DNA of 64,000 bases from Cycas panzhihuaensis (Eukaryota > Cycadophyta), in the NCBI GenBank assembly GCA_023213395.1, contig CM041465.1, positions 155,813,741-155,877,740 of the forward strand, given 5' to 3'. The position numbers were made by a program, and so were the translations under genes. Shown one piece after another: positions 1 through 11,082 of this stretch (positions are counted from its first letter, which is position 1; every line of letters begins with the position of its first letter). The notes under the pieces are model-generated. The model was given only the letters and a program-made list of their open reading frames with translations. It was not told the origin of the DNA and did not search any database.

Positions 1-1147
1 TGATTTTATAGATCCACTTACAACTGATGGCTTGTTTGCCAGGTGGTAACTCAACCAAGTCCCATGTGTCATTTTGATAAATGGAGTAGATCTCGTTATC
101 CATGGTAGCCTGCCACTTTTCGTTTGTACATACCTCCTCAAAAGTGGAAGGCTCAGGCGCAGTAAGCACTTCAGCCATAAGTGCGTAATTGACAGTGGGC
201 AATAGCCGTTTTGATAGATGTTTTCCTTCAATAATTTGTGATTATGCAATAGTTTGCATATACCACTTGGGTAGCTTCTTCGTCGATGTGGCTTCAATGT
301 CCTGTGATGGAGGTGATTGCTGAACCTCAAAAGAAAAAGAAGGACACAATGAAGGAACTAAGAAAGATGAGGAGGAAGAAGAAGCAACAGGTGTAGATGA
401 ATTACAAGGAGTTGAGGAAGCTGAAGGGACCGATTCTTCAAGAATGGCTTTGCCTTTATCAAGGGAGAGAGGAAAAGTGTTGACGTCGATCTTCCGATTG
501 TCTTCTGCAAAGATAACGTCTCGTGAAGTATGTATCTTTTTAGTAAGGGGATCGAACACTTGATATGCTTCACTGCCAAGTGCACATCTAACAAAGATGC
601 ATTTGAGACTTTTGTCATCGAATTTCCATCTTTACTCATGAGGAATGTTCATGTAGGCCGTGCATCTAAAAGTTCGTAAATGGTTGACCGTAGATTTCTG
701 GCCAGTCCAGGCCTTCTCACGTGTCGTACCCGAAAGTGCAGAAGTCGAGCTACAGTTTGATAGATACACATAAGTAAGAAGTGCTTCTGCCTAATATGCT
801 AATGTGAGACCTTTGGCATGCATCATAGCTTTTGCTCTACTAACCAAGGTTCTGTTCATCCTTTCTACCATACCATTCTGCTGTGGTATGTAAGGGGCAA
901 AAAATTGACGTTTGATGCCATGTTGAATACATAATTAATTAAAATTCTTAGATGTATACTCACCACCATTATCTGTTTGGAGTATTTTGATGTGCATGCC
1001 TGATTCATTTTCAACCGCAAGTTTAAATTTGTTAAACTTATTTAAAGCTTCTGACTTATGCTTTAGAAAGTAGACCCATACTTTATGTGAGAAATCATCA
1101 ATGAATGCCATGAAGAATGATGATTCTCCATGAGACTGAGTGGTCAT
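1..1147 (-). pseudogene. El1 pol relic: integrase core and C-terminus, start of reverse transcriptase
   Basis: Integrase core is open at 1147-935 and shows FMAFIDDFSHKVWVYFLK, then the second catalytic region LQTDNGGEYTS. Downstream on the minus strand come the motifs EALLTYVYLSN and KSLKCIFVR. Then FDPLTKKIHTSRDVIF (about 560-500) gives the usual copia integrase C-terminal signature. A Ser/Pro-rich linker follows. Reverse transcriptase opens with KWQATMDNEIYSIYQNDTW and [17 protein letters not shown] at about 140-1. Frames shift at least twice. It is a broken polyprotein segment that would have served cDNA integration and synthesis. Confidence 0.88.
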
Positions 1148-1149
1148 GG

Positions 1150-1800
1150 GACAACAAATGTCAGAATGTACAAGTTGTAGTAGATGCTATGCTCTCCAAA
1201 CCTTACCTTTCTCAAAAGGTTCACGATGTTGCTTCTCCAGAAGACATGATTCACAAAGGCAATTACTCCTAGAGATTTTGGGTAAGCCATAAACCAAATT
1301 TTGTCTGAACATCTTCCTGATGCTGTCAAGATTAAGATGTCTAAGTCTTTCATGCCATAGTTGAGTCTTATTTGTGGAATGGGAGACATATGCATGAGAT
1401 GATCTAGATGTTGTATCTAATTTATAGAGGCCATGATCTTCATGACCAACTGCAACTATCTAGTTGTCTTTGTTCCTGATGATACACTTTCTGTATTTAA
1501 ATAGCACACTCATTTGCTGCTTATTAAGGTGACTAACAGAAAGTAAATTTTTGGGCATTTTAGGAACTAGGAAAACATTCTCACTAGGAAATGTAGAATG
1601 CTAATTGTGAGGTGTAATTTGACCTACACCTGATATTTTGACAGTGGCATTATCTCCAAATGTCACTGTTTCTCCCTGATATTCTTAAAAATTTGACAAT
1701 ATTTTTGCATCACCTGTCATGTGGCGTGTTGCACTAGATTCAATGATCCAAGTATTATTATTATGACTGCCACTATATACAAAAAAAATCATGTCACTTG
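1150..1800 (-). pseudogene. El1 protease and GAG-pre-integrase relic
   Basis: On the minus strand a copia aspartic protease motif reads WIIESSATRHMTGD near 1745-1700. The family's catalytic D-S-G is here E-S-S, so the active site is lost. It is followed by PKMPKNLLSVSHLNKQQM, the usual end of the protease region. The GAG-pre-integrase domain then shows HGLYKLD, LWHERLRHLNLDSIRKMF in shifted frame, and CESCLLEKQHREPF (about 1250-1200), which contains the metal-binding Cys pair. Confidence 0.85.
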
Positions 1801-2029
1801 GATCATATTGTGTTGTGTGGCCTTGAAAACTACCACGATTTGTCATTCTTTGGCGACCACCTCAGAATGTACCTTGAGTTGGTCCTTATTACTGCTGACA
1901 ATATTGACGTTGCTACTACTGCTGATACTGATTCTATTACTACTGATGATGATTCTGTTGACGTTGAATTTGTTGTTGTTGTGGTTGTTGCAAGTCATGT
2001 TGACATTTTTTGTAGTTAGGCTAAATGTG

Positions 2030-2789
2030 GCTAACTTTGCCACAATAGTGATAGATGACAGTATTTGATTTTACACTAAGACTGCTAAATTTTTTGAGAA
2101 AATTCTGCTTGGGCTAGAATTGCTGCTTAGATTTGAACTTCGCGGAGAAAGCACCTGATGTGCTTGCCTCGTCTTGCCACGAATAAATTCCTTCTTCTTG
2201 CAGAAATAAACGTTCTAACTCATTGAAAGTTAGAATTGACAAAGTTCCATTACTAGAAATGTCAGAAATAAAACCATTGTATTTTTTATGCACAGTATGA
2301 ATTGTTGCAGCAACAAGTCTTTATCTGTGACTGGTTTGCTAAGTGTTGTTAGTTGATTATTGATAGCTTTAATTAAAGATAAATAGGCTTCCATTAGAGT
2401 AACATACTTTAGACTGAATAATTTTGCTTTATACATAACAATTGGTGTATCATCTTTTTGTTCATATAATGAAACAATTATGTCCCAAGCAATTTTAGAA
2501 GTTGAAGCAGCTTTAATATTTTGGTCAACATTATCACTGATTGATAGATAAATAAAGGCGAATGCAACCTCATCTTTATCTTTGAAAGAAGCTAATGCAA
2601 CAGAATCTACTAGAATCAAATTTTGAGGATTAGTAGGATCAAGAGTGGGCTCAGGTTTAATGATTCGCCTGATACATAATCCCATAATTCATTCATAATC
2701 AACAAGGTTTTTGCTTGCTTTTTCCAAGTAAGATAATTTTTAGCACTTGTTAACTTAATGGTGTTTGCATTTAGCATCTAAGTCGCCAT
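2030..2789 (-). pseudogene. El1 gag relic with degenerate zinc knuckle
   Basis: The capsid-like gag starts at ATG 2789 (MAT, then a TAG stop, then MLNANTIKLTSAKNYLTWKK). It is open from 2685 to 2230 with DNVDQNIKAASTSKIAWDI and LSLIKAINNQLTTLSKP, typical of the copia gag (UBN2/DUF4219-type) capsid. The knuckle near 2070-2030 reads YHYCGKVSHI, with two of four metal ligands replaced. A low-complexity Gln/Asn-rich tract (CAA and CAG runs, 1890-2000) follows. El2 carries the same N-terminus (MLNTNIIKLTNTKNYLTWKK), which supports the start. Confidence 0.85.
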
Positions 2790-5275
2790 TTCTATTGCAG
2801 TACTAGATGAAACTTAGGAACCTTTGAGTTGATGCCGCTTAAGTTCCACTTAATATCCAATAAGAAATCAGTACAAGACTAAAAAAATTGTGGATGGAAT
2901 GGAGGGCTTAGCTCGCAAGTTCATCTAACCTCATAACAAGATCAGTGTTGGCCAAGTTATCGGCACTTTGAGGCAGCGTATAAACTCTTTTCGAGCCTCC
3001 CCACTCAAGTGTTTTAATGATTAAAAGTGGGTTGATTTTAGTGCTAAAAAATGTGTGCTTGTAGGCCTATTTGTTGCTGAAAACTTTGTCAGAAGAGACT
3101 TCAAGATACAATATAGTTGTGTTGAATATCAAATTATGCAACTAAGTTCAAACAACAATCTCATAAAGAGATAAAAAATAATTAAAACACCACAAATTAA
3201 TGCTTTCAACAAGTCAGCAATAAAGTTAGTCCACCATAAACACTTGAGACCAGAAAAAAATGATCCCTACGCACTAAAATTTTGTAGCTTTTTATTGATC
3301 TTTGTCTCCCTTTTTTTGGGTTGATGTTGATTCTCACTAAAAAATGGGTCACCTCGTAGAGAGCCCGGTGAGAAAAAAGAACCTTTAAATGATATAATTT
3401 AAGGCTTAAAACAAGCCAAAAATAATGGTGCTTAAATCACCATAATACACATAGGAGATTTTTACAACATAGTGTGATTAACACACTTTAAAAATAATTG
3501 AAATTGATCACCTTTTAACTCAAGATTAATGACTTAAGTCACTAAAGATCTTAATGTCATTAAAAAAGAGTAAATTTTTAATAAAAAAGATAATAAAATC
3601 ACTTTAAAGTAGTCATTTTAAATTAAAAATAATAATTGCAAAACTTTTTGTATATTTTAGTGTGATTACCACACTAAACAAAGTGTTAATAACAAGACTC
3701 TTCAATGATAAAATAAAGTTAAAGTAACAAAACAATAGAAACTAAGGTTTAAAAGAAAAATAAAAAATAGAATATACCTAGAGTATTCTATATTACATAC
3801 CCCAAAGTTTAAATAAAGATTATGAAATTGGGCGGCAATTGTATGTTTACCAGGGGTGCCCGTGGTTTATAAATCCGTTGACGATTTGACTGTGGGCGCC
3901 GCTAGATCACATGGAGTTGGGAGTAAGGTGTCGTTATTACATGGAGTCTGGATCGGGTGCCACTGTAATACCAAATTAAGAGATATAATGCAGGTCGCCA
4001 CAATGCGTCCTCTGTCCTGCAGGAGTTGCAGGTTGTGAGACAAGAGCTACCGATGGGAGTCGCAGAGAAGCTGTCTATCTGGAGATCAAGCCGTGAGTCA
4101 TTGATGGAAGGACGAGAGCCACACCACAGGAGGACGAGAGTTGTTAAGAAGACAACTATCTAGATTAATAGAGATTGAGCCGTGAGCTGAAGCTAAGTGC
4201 TGGAGCTGAATGAGAGCTGTGTGGAGTCGCACTAGATGAAGGATGGAGCCGTCAAGGATAGAAGTCTTCAAATGGAGCTACACACAGGGTGTATAAATAG
4301 AAGAAGGAGCTGTAGGGTATCTCCATAGAGCTGCACACTAGGTCAAACGAAAGGTGTCACGTAGGCAGACATAAGTCGCCAAAGGAAAACGCACGGTAGG
4401 GACCAGTTGGAGGAGCCATGAGCTGAGTGAATTTCAGGAGGAGTTGGTACAACTGGGTGTAGTGATCAATGGAGACCACATTTTGAAGAGTTATCCTAAT
4501 GAACTTGGGAACAAAATGAATGTGAAGCAGGCAGATTTTCAACAGAGTGCTTTTAACCTTTTAAATATTACGTGTTCACCTTCAGTTTACGCAGATTCAA
4601 TGATGGCTTTCTATTTGTATTAAGAGTGGATCAAATAGCCAATGAAGGAGGCGCTGAAGCATGTAAATTCAAGGCAAAGTATGGCCACTTATTCATAAGA
4701 ACTAAGTTACTAATATAAAGTGAGAAATCAAATAAATCAAAGCCACCTAAGTAAAGGTGATACATCCAAATTGTAAGAACTTTGTTGGACAAAAAAAATA
4801 AAAGGTTTTTCACAACAAAATTACTAGTAAGAAAATTTTCATAAACTCCTCAATCAATAAAGATGCTTATAAAATAACTAGCAGCTCCTTCTCATAGAGA
4901 CCTCCTTCTTCACAAAATAGTTGTCATTAATATTCAGGAACAACTCATGCCCTGGGATTAACCATTGATGCAAGAATTGCAATACAACTTTGATCTTATG
5001 TAAGAACACAAGAAAATTAGCTCCAAATCTCCTGCAACTTTTAATATCATCGTCCCTTTTTCTGGCCAACAAAATTAGACCTTCAAAATGTAAATATGTG
5101 AGACTTTACATAAAAGTTTCTTAACAAATTTTCAAGTAAAAGGTGTAAACAAAGTCCTTCAACAATAAACCTGACAAGAAATTACTCCTTGCTCTAGCTG
5201 GATCGCCTTCTTATGGTGAAGGTTGTCACCATATTTGGAGAAATTTGAAGCCAACAATTTGCTCCTCAAGATGCT
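2790..5275 (-). other. El1 long leader between primer-binding site and gag
   Basis: About 2.5 kb with no coding signal that I can support. On the plus strand, 3850-4450 is clearly GC-richer than its surroundings and is studded with short repeats of the type GGAGC[TC] and GAGCTG. The rest is AT-rich. Element C and El2 have leaders of similar length with a comparable GC-richer block. Such leaders may hold dimerisation or packaging signals, but that is inference. Confidence 0.55.
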
Positions 5276-5290
5276 GAAGCTTTGATACCA
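5276..5290 (-). other. El1 primer-binding site
   Basis: The minus strand reads TGGTATCAAAGCTTC immediately inside the 5' LTR. This matches the plant initiator-tRNA-Met primer-binding consensus TGGTATCAGAGC with one change. It fixes the orientation of El1 and the inner edge of its LTR. Confidence 0.85.
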
Positions 5291-5293
5291 AAT

Positions 5294-5828
5294 TGAAAGA
5301 TGAAATGGAGAAGATACAAACACCAGAATCTATTGAGGGACTAGATAGGACATTGAAATATACAAGACTATGCACTTTAGATTGATGAAAAGATGTAGTA
5401 CAACACAAAAGATAATAGGGAGGAGTATTTCACTTCAACTCAACTTATCATAAACATAAGTGTGAAGGAGAATTCATTTCAACACTTCGCTTACAAGAGA
5501 CACTTACAACAATATAACTCTAACTCTAAATACTACATCCAAAACATGAAAATATGGCTTCTTATAAAGGAGTTTGGACGATCAGGATCTCACCACATGT
5601 CACTAATCAACACTAAGAGACAATCTGATTAGGAATCTTCTATCTCCAAAGATAATGATAGAGCCCACCAAAGTTGACTTCTCACAAGCACATGTGAGAA
5701 AAGTCACTACAAGACAAAAGACAATTTTATAATCAAACAAATGAACACTTTAGGATAAATGCCTAAAGTGACAAAAATACTAATACCTATGGTCAAGACT
5801 TAATGCTTAGGAAATGAAAGTTCTAACA
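5294..5828 (-). repeat. El1 5' LTR (535 bp)
   Basis: On the minus strand the repeat begins TGTTAGAACTTTCATTTCC at 5828 and ends ...TTTCA at 5294, next to the primer-binding site. It aligns along its length with both LTRs of El2, for example at ATAAAGGAGTTT and at the outer ends GAAAGTT[CT]TAACA on the plus strand. The partner 3' LTR is outside the window, so no target duplication can be tested. Confidence 0.85.
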
Positions 5829-5899
5829 TGCTGGTGGCTCAAAAGTGGTATAAGAGGCACTTTAAGTACACCAATATTTTTATCTACTATAAACTAAAT

Positions 5900-6560
5900 T
5901 TATGAGAGATCCAAGTCTTGAGTATCTTCAACAAATATTACATCCTGAGTGGTGTATGCCTGGTTTCCAACAATATCATATATTTTGTAGGCTTTGCATC
6001 TAGGTGCATATCTAAGGAAAATACACTTCTGGCTTTTATCATCAAGTTTTTTTCTGTTCTTCTTGAGGATGAATTTGTAGGATGTGCAACCGAATGCCCT
6101 TAGATGAGAAACTATTGGTTTGATGCCTAACCATGCTTTCTTAGAAGTGATGTTTCTAATTTCTATTGTGGTACTTCTATTGGTCAGATAAGTAACTATT
6201 GATATAACTTTAGCCCAAAACCTAGTAGTAAGATTAACAATATTCAACATGGATTTTTCTTTGTTCATCAATGTTTAATTCATCATTTCTACTACACCAT
6301 TTTGTTGATATGTATGAGGGAATGAGAATTGGCATTTGATTTTATATTGTTTACAAAAGATAGTGAATTGATTGGATGTGTACTCTTCTCCATTATCAAA
6401 TTTTAGAACTTTGATGTTCATGCCACTTTTATTTTCTACCTTAACCTTGAATTCTTAAAACTTGTCAAAGGCTTGGAATTTATTCCTAAGGAAGTGGACC
6501 CATATTTTCCTAGAATAGTCATCAATAAAGGCTATGAAAAATAGGTTCCCATTGAGTGAA
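5900..6560 (-). pseudogene. Element C integrase relic
   Basis: Open from 6271 to 5900 with LTTRFWAKVISIVTYLTNRS, KSQKCIFLRYAP and QAYTTQDVIFVEDT. These are the copia integrase C-terminal signatures (conserved Trp-Ala, then K-C-x-F, then the D-V-x-F-x-E end). The core upstream (6560-6300) is degraded but keeps FKVKVENKSGMNIKVL and DNGEEYTSNQFT-like stretches in shifting frames. It would have catalysed cDNA insertion and cannot now. Confidence 0.82.
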
Positions 6561-6599
6561 AGAATTGACATGGACCCACAAATGTATGAGTGGACCAAA

Positions 6600-7290
6600 C
6601 CCAATGGTTCTGAGGCTCTCCATACTTTCTTTGATAAAAATCATTCTCTATGCTCCTTGCCAACTAAACAGGTTTCACAAATACAACTATTTCTTTTGAT
6701 TTTTTGTAGTCCATGCACCATATGTAGCCTAGACATGAGATTTAGACTTTACATATTTAAGTGATCAAGGTGCCATAGTTGGTCCTTGGTCCTATTGGAA
6801 GTAGGTTTCTCTTTAGAGTTTGAATATTCACCTTGATCTTGGTTAAGGGGTGGGTCTTCAACCATGATTGCTTTCCCCTTATCAAGATGATTATTGTGTG
6901 TTATAGAATATGATGTAATTGTTGGAGTGGTGGTGAGGGGAACTTTGTCAAGTATCTTCATGTACTATGGCAACTAGTTGCCCTATGGTATGATCCATAA
7001 TTATGCGGATGCCTTGGTTGAAGAGTATATCCAAGTTCTGCTTGTCAATTTGACTAACTAATAGTAGATTCATTTTCATGCCCAATACAAGGAATATATT
7101 ATTGATGTATTAACAATTATTTAAATCCTTTAGTGCAATGGGGGCCCATCCAATCTTGGTCACATCATAAGTAATATTATTCCTAAATGTTATAATTTAG
7201 GCCCTTATGGGTTGTGTTGCCTCAAGAAGTTCTTTGGTACCAGTCATATGAAGTGTGGCACTAGAATCAATCAACTAAGAATTGTCATCA
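6600..7290 (-). pseudogene. Element C protease and GAG-pre-integrase relic
   Basis: The protease motif reads LIDSSATLHMTGTKEL near 7275-7230. The catalytic Asp is kept, but the family Gly is Ser. It continues to FLVLGMKMNLLLVSQIDKQ at about 7090-7030. Downstream, decayed GAG-pre-integrase sequence includes the Cys-rich CICETCLVGKEHRE-like stretch near 6690-6640. Stops are frequent. Confidence 0.75.
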
Positions 7291-7489
7291 TGTTGAGATA
7301 ACAAAGCAGTAAAGAACAAATTTTGGAAAGAAGGTTGAGTATTAATCATATTGCCTTCTTGTGAATTTTGATTGTTACTTGGGTTTTTTAGTTGGAACCT
7401 TTGCCTATTTGATTGGCACTAGTTCTAGTTTTGTCTATGATTTCTGTTTTGTTGGAAATATTAGCTCCCTTACTGTCCACCTTGGTTCT

Positions 7490-8435
7490 GAAGAACTTAA
7501 AAATTAGTCTGTCTTCTTCTACAATCATGTGTTAGGTGTCCATTTTTTCCATGGTACATGCAGGTGATATTTTGTCTATGCTATTGATTCCTTGGAGGTT
7601 GTGATTATTGTATTTGTTGGGGCTAATGAAAATTGGTGCCAACTTATTGAGCATAGAATTATTAATTTTATGGCTACTGACATGGTGATTGTGAGATGTT
7701 CAAAGAGCCAAACTGATGAGTAAGGGTTTGCTGATGAGTTGACTGCTGACTTAATTATTGAGGTGTCTTGTTCCTTTCTGAATTCCTGATTGCAAATGCA
7801 GGGGCAAAGTCAGGAGTAGATGATACTCCGTAGTAATTGAGAATGTTCTCTTCTCTGAACAAGAGTCCTTTAAAGGTGTTGAAGTCTATTTTAGTACATA
7901 AATCATAAAATCTAGATATAAAATGGTTATATTTTATGGGAAGAATATTGAAGATGCTAGACATAAAGTCATGATCACAGGGAGGTTCATCAAGGATGAT
8001 AAGTTGATTTATGATTATTTTTATTTCAATTAGGTAGGCTACTATAGTTCTAGCAAAAGGAATGCAAAAAATGCATGTTTGTAAGGTTAAGGACCTTGAA
8101 TCATCTTTCCTCTCATAAAGAGAGCATATGATGCATTAAGCTTCATAAAAAGTTTAGGTTATTCTAATATTTTGGTCCACTTAGTCTTTTATAGTAAAGT
8201 GAAGGAATGAGAGGGCAATATTATCCTTAGCTTTAAAATTGGTTAAAGCAACTAGATCTGGTGGAATCTCAATGGTGGGATCATTTGGATCTTTAGTAGA
8301 TATAGATAAAGGTATGTCACCATTGATATAAGTCTGATAGTCATTCATGATAATAAGGTTTTAAACTTATTTCTTCTAAGTTAAAAAGTTATTTATTTTA
8401 CCAAGTTTTATGGTGTTAGACAAAAGTATTTAAGT
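7490..8435 (-). pseudogene. Element C gag relic with zinc knuckle
   Basis: Gag begins near ATG 8435 with MTTQILLSNTIKLGKINNFL, then the TWKK-type signature with Trp replaced by a stop. It continues through DLVALTNFKAKDNIALSFL to the open stretch 7964-7755 (MSSIFNILPIKYNHFISRF). The knuckle at about 7560-7510 reads CMYHGKNGHLTHDC, so the second Cys of CCHC is His. The same plan occurs in El1 and El2. Confidence 0.78.
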
Positions 8436-8439
8436 TGTC

Positions 8440-10430
8440 ATTTTCATATGTCATTTAGTGTGACTTTTAGTGTATTTTTGTGTCCTATCTACCTAGGGGC
8501 ATATTTAACTAAAATGTTAAGTTTAAAGGTTTTTAGGAAGCTCTCAATTATTATTCTGTTTAATGGCATCTGTCCACAAGTGGTAAATCATGGATCCTAT
8601 ACACTGGTACAAGAGTTCTATGCTCTATATATCTCAATACATGGGCTACTAAGAAGGTCAAAAAGACCCCCATCACTTATTAATCTACCTGCACCAAATT
8701 TATGCCTAACGATAGATCTAGTTGAGATTAACAAACCAAGGCACCTAGCCCCTTCAGGTCTAGTCTAGTCTCCAAACTCTAAGGTAGGGTTTTATACCTC
8801 AACCTGCCACTTAATACACCTTATAACTAATAGACTTCTCTAATATTTACATAATTCGAGAAGAGCCAATGACGTGTGTATGGAGTGATAACTTTAGATA
8901 TTGTAATCATTCTCCTTGTAAGGCTGATAAAGTTGTCTTATATATTATGAGTTCTTTTTTTTAATGTTTTGAGTTAAAATTGATTTTAGAGTGTGTTCTT
9001 ATTTAGAGAGAGAGTCCTTTTTATGAAATAAAAGCAAGGAGGCTAAAAAAAGTAATAACTTAAAAGAAATGGAAGGGTTTAGGGTGCTCTTTGATGGAAT
9101 TTGTTACCAAGTGAAGAACCACCTCCTTCACATAAGAAGGGCACCTACAACCATAATACGTAAGCACTTGTTAGCCAGAAACCTAGATAAGACAACATAT
9201 AAGATGTAAACAATTAATATTTCGAAGATAGAACATTTACTAAATGACAAATAAGTCTTCAATTTATGAAACAAGATTTATTATAAACTAAACAAATGAA
9301 TCTACTTTAACTGCTCATAAATTCTTAAAGAGCTATTTAAAACTGAATAAAACTAGCTCCAAACTATAGGTAAAAAATCTAACAGTTTAGGCAATGCTCA
9401 AATCTGACCTCCAGTTGAAAACTTATAGTCTAAACAGTGCCGAGTACTCCTTATGGACAAAATTAAATTAGAGTGGCTTAAGCTCCCTTAACATTTGAGG
9501 TCTCGGATGTAAAATCGAAGTATATGATCACCGGTTAGGTGACTAAGGGGCTGATGGATTTGAAATAGTTATTAAATCTAACATTGACTTTTTGAATTTG
9601 TAAAAAAAAATTAAAATTAATTTTTAAAAATTAAAATCTGCTCTTTATGAAATAAAGCCCCTAGTTGCGAGGGTTACAATATATAACCACCAACTAACGC
9701 CAAGCACCTCCGCAAATTTGAATAAAAATTTAAATCAGATTAAATTAGATTCAACCTTTGTAAAAAAATATAATATAAATCAAATAAAAATAATTCATAG
9801 CAATCATACAAAATTTCACAAAAATATAGTGTGAAAATGTGTTTAAAATTACATCAAATCTAATCGAAATTACATAGAGATGCTATAGAGTTGATCAAAG
9901 ATAAACACATAAGGTTTTTTCATAGATCTAGAGCTTCAACAGGTCTGCACGAGGCTATATGGTGAAGAAATGGCTAACAGTGTGTGTGTGAGGGCCGCAG
10001 GTCATAAACGGGCTAAAACTTGATTAAATCATGTGAAATCTACTTAGATTTGTTGTTGAACCACCTCAAAGGACTATAGGAAGAGCCTAGGAGTAGCCAG
10101 GAAGTAGATTGATCACAGGGGAGTGAGATTCAAGTCACATGGTCGATGGAACCATTGAGACGGAGGATGAACGACAAGAAACGATGAAAATGGCATGTCA
10201 TTTTTACGTAAACCTATAACAGGGAGGCCAGAAGACAGCTACCAACTGGTCAAGTTACAAATGAGAGCAACTACATGGCAAATATACCCTACAAAAGTAT
10301 TACATTTGCTAAAAATCATTGAAACTAATAAAAAATGTAGAAATGGAGATGAACGAGATGTCATTATTGACAAACAAACCATTATTTTTCAACTAATCTC
10401 ATAAATAACTGGATAAAATGGATATAACTC
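8440..10430 (-). other. Element C leader, no gene seen
   Basis: About 2 kb between gag and primer-binding site. I see no supported gene. Short open frames at 8448-8768 and 10195-10404 (plus) lack family motifs. The block 9930-10190 is GC-richer, with a short GTGTGTGTG run near 9981. Its position is comparable to the GC-richer blocks in the El1 and El2 leaders. Confidence 0.5.
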
Positions 10431-10442
10431 ACTCTAATACCA
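10431..10442 (-). other. Element C primer-binding site
   Basis: The minus strand reads TGGTATTAGAGT, two changes from the initiator-Met consensus TGGTATCAGAGC. It fits the position expected upstream of the gag at 8435. The sequence to the right (10446-10750) is then expected to be 5' LTR, but I found no second copy in the window to prove it. Confidence 0.6.
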
Positions 10443-10445
10443 TAT

Positions 10446-10750
10446 TGAATTGATTAACATGATCATAAACTATGTGTATACAAATAATAAATTAGAAAAA
10501 CAAGGATTGACATGTTACAACACTGTAAGTTGATTGTATGAAAGTGCTACGGGTAAATTGGTTATACCGTACGATTGAATTTCAGTAAAGCTATGTGTAT
10601 ATCAAAATGTTAATGTACAAATAGGAGGAATAGTACTTAATTTATAAGACAATGATGCTCGAATATAAAAAATATGAATGACCGACTCAGCGATAAGGGA
10701 AGTGGACTCAACCATACTACGAATTATAATTTAATTTACAAAGGATATCT
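10446..10750. other. Probable part of the element C 5' LTR
   Basis: AT-rich sequence between the element C primer-binding site and the next element. It contains no coding signal and no other copy in the window, so the LTR call rests only on position. Confidence 0.35.
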
Positions 10751-11082
10751 TGTTGGGGTTAATATTCATCACCCCAATCCCACCTTAGATACATATGAGC
10801 GCATACATATTAATGGTAAGTTAGTTGAGTTTAATTTTATAGAGTTATGTATTATTTTATTATTATTTAAATTTTGGAGATTGAGGAGATTTCCCTCCTC
10901 CCTCACAACTATATATTTTCTGTGGTGCATAACCCTAGTGTCTTTTAACACCACCTACTTTAGAGATTTGATATATACTCTTATACAATGGCTTGAATAA
11001 TATGATACTTTGGCTTATGTTTTACAATATAGATTGATTTTTGTATACTTGCTTCATTTTGCACTTTATTTATTTTCCAACA
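10751..11082 (+). repeat. LARD1 5' LTR
   Basis: Starts TGTTGGGGTTAATATTCATC and ends TTCCAACA. It aligns throughout with 14200-14533, sharing GTTATGTATTATTTTATTA and AACCCTAGTGTC. The primer-binding site follows after two bases. Confidence 0.9.

Larger units (their letters stand above)
1..5828 (-). mobile_element. El1: Ty1/copia retrotransposon, truncated by the window's left edge
   Basis: Read on the minus strand, the parts come in copia order: 5' LTR (5828-5294), primer-binding site (5290-5276), a 2.5 kb leader, gag (2789-2230), zinc knuckle, protease, integrase, and the start of reverse transcriptase at 240-1. The rest of pol and the 3' LTR lie outside the window. Several frameshifts and stops make it non-functional, yet it is better preserved than most elements here. 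It lies inside copia element C, whose integrase C-terminus begins just right of 5900. A close relative (El2) occurs at 15945-22444. Confidence 0.9.
5829..10750 (-). mobile_element. Element C: Ty1/copia retrotransposon interrupted by El1
   Basis: A minus-strand element with primer-binding site at 10442-10431, a 2 kb leader, gag (8435-7740), zinc knuckle, protease, GAG-pre-integrase and integrase ending near 5900. Its reading ends at the El1 LTR with PLIPLLSHQ, in the linker between integrase and reverse transcriptase. El1 therefore landed in that linker, and the rest of C should lie left of the window. The outer end of its 5' LTR is not clear. It stops at or before the LTR derivative at 10751. 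Confidence 0.75.

Noticed and set aside
1721-2068. 115-codon plus-strand open frame
   Set aside because: It is the complement of the El1 zinc knuckle and Gln/Asn-rich gag tract; its Leu and Thr runs come from the CAA and CAG repeats on the other strand.
3856-4038. Small plus-strand open frame in the GC-richer El1 leader block
   Set aside because: No motif, opposite to the element, and not conserved at the matching place in El2.
8448-8768. 106-codon plus-strand open frame
   Set aside because: No family motif, and it lies in the leader of minus-strand element C next to its gag start.
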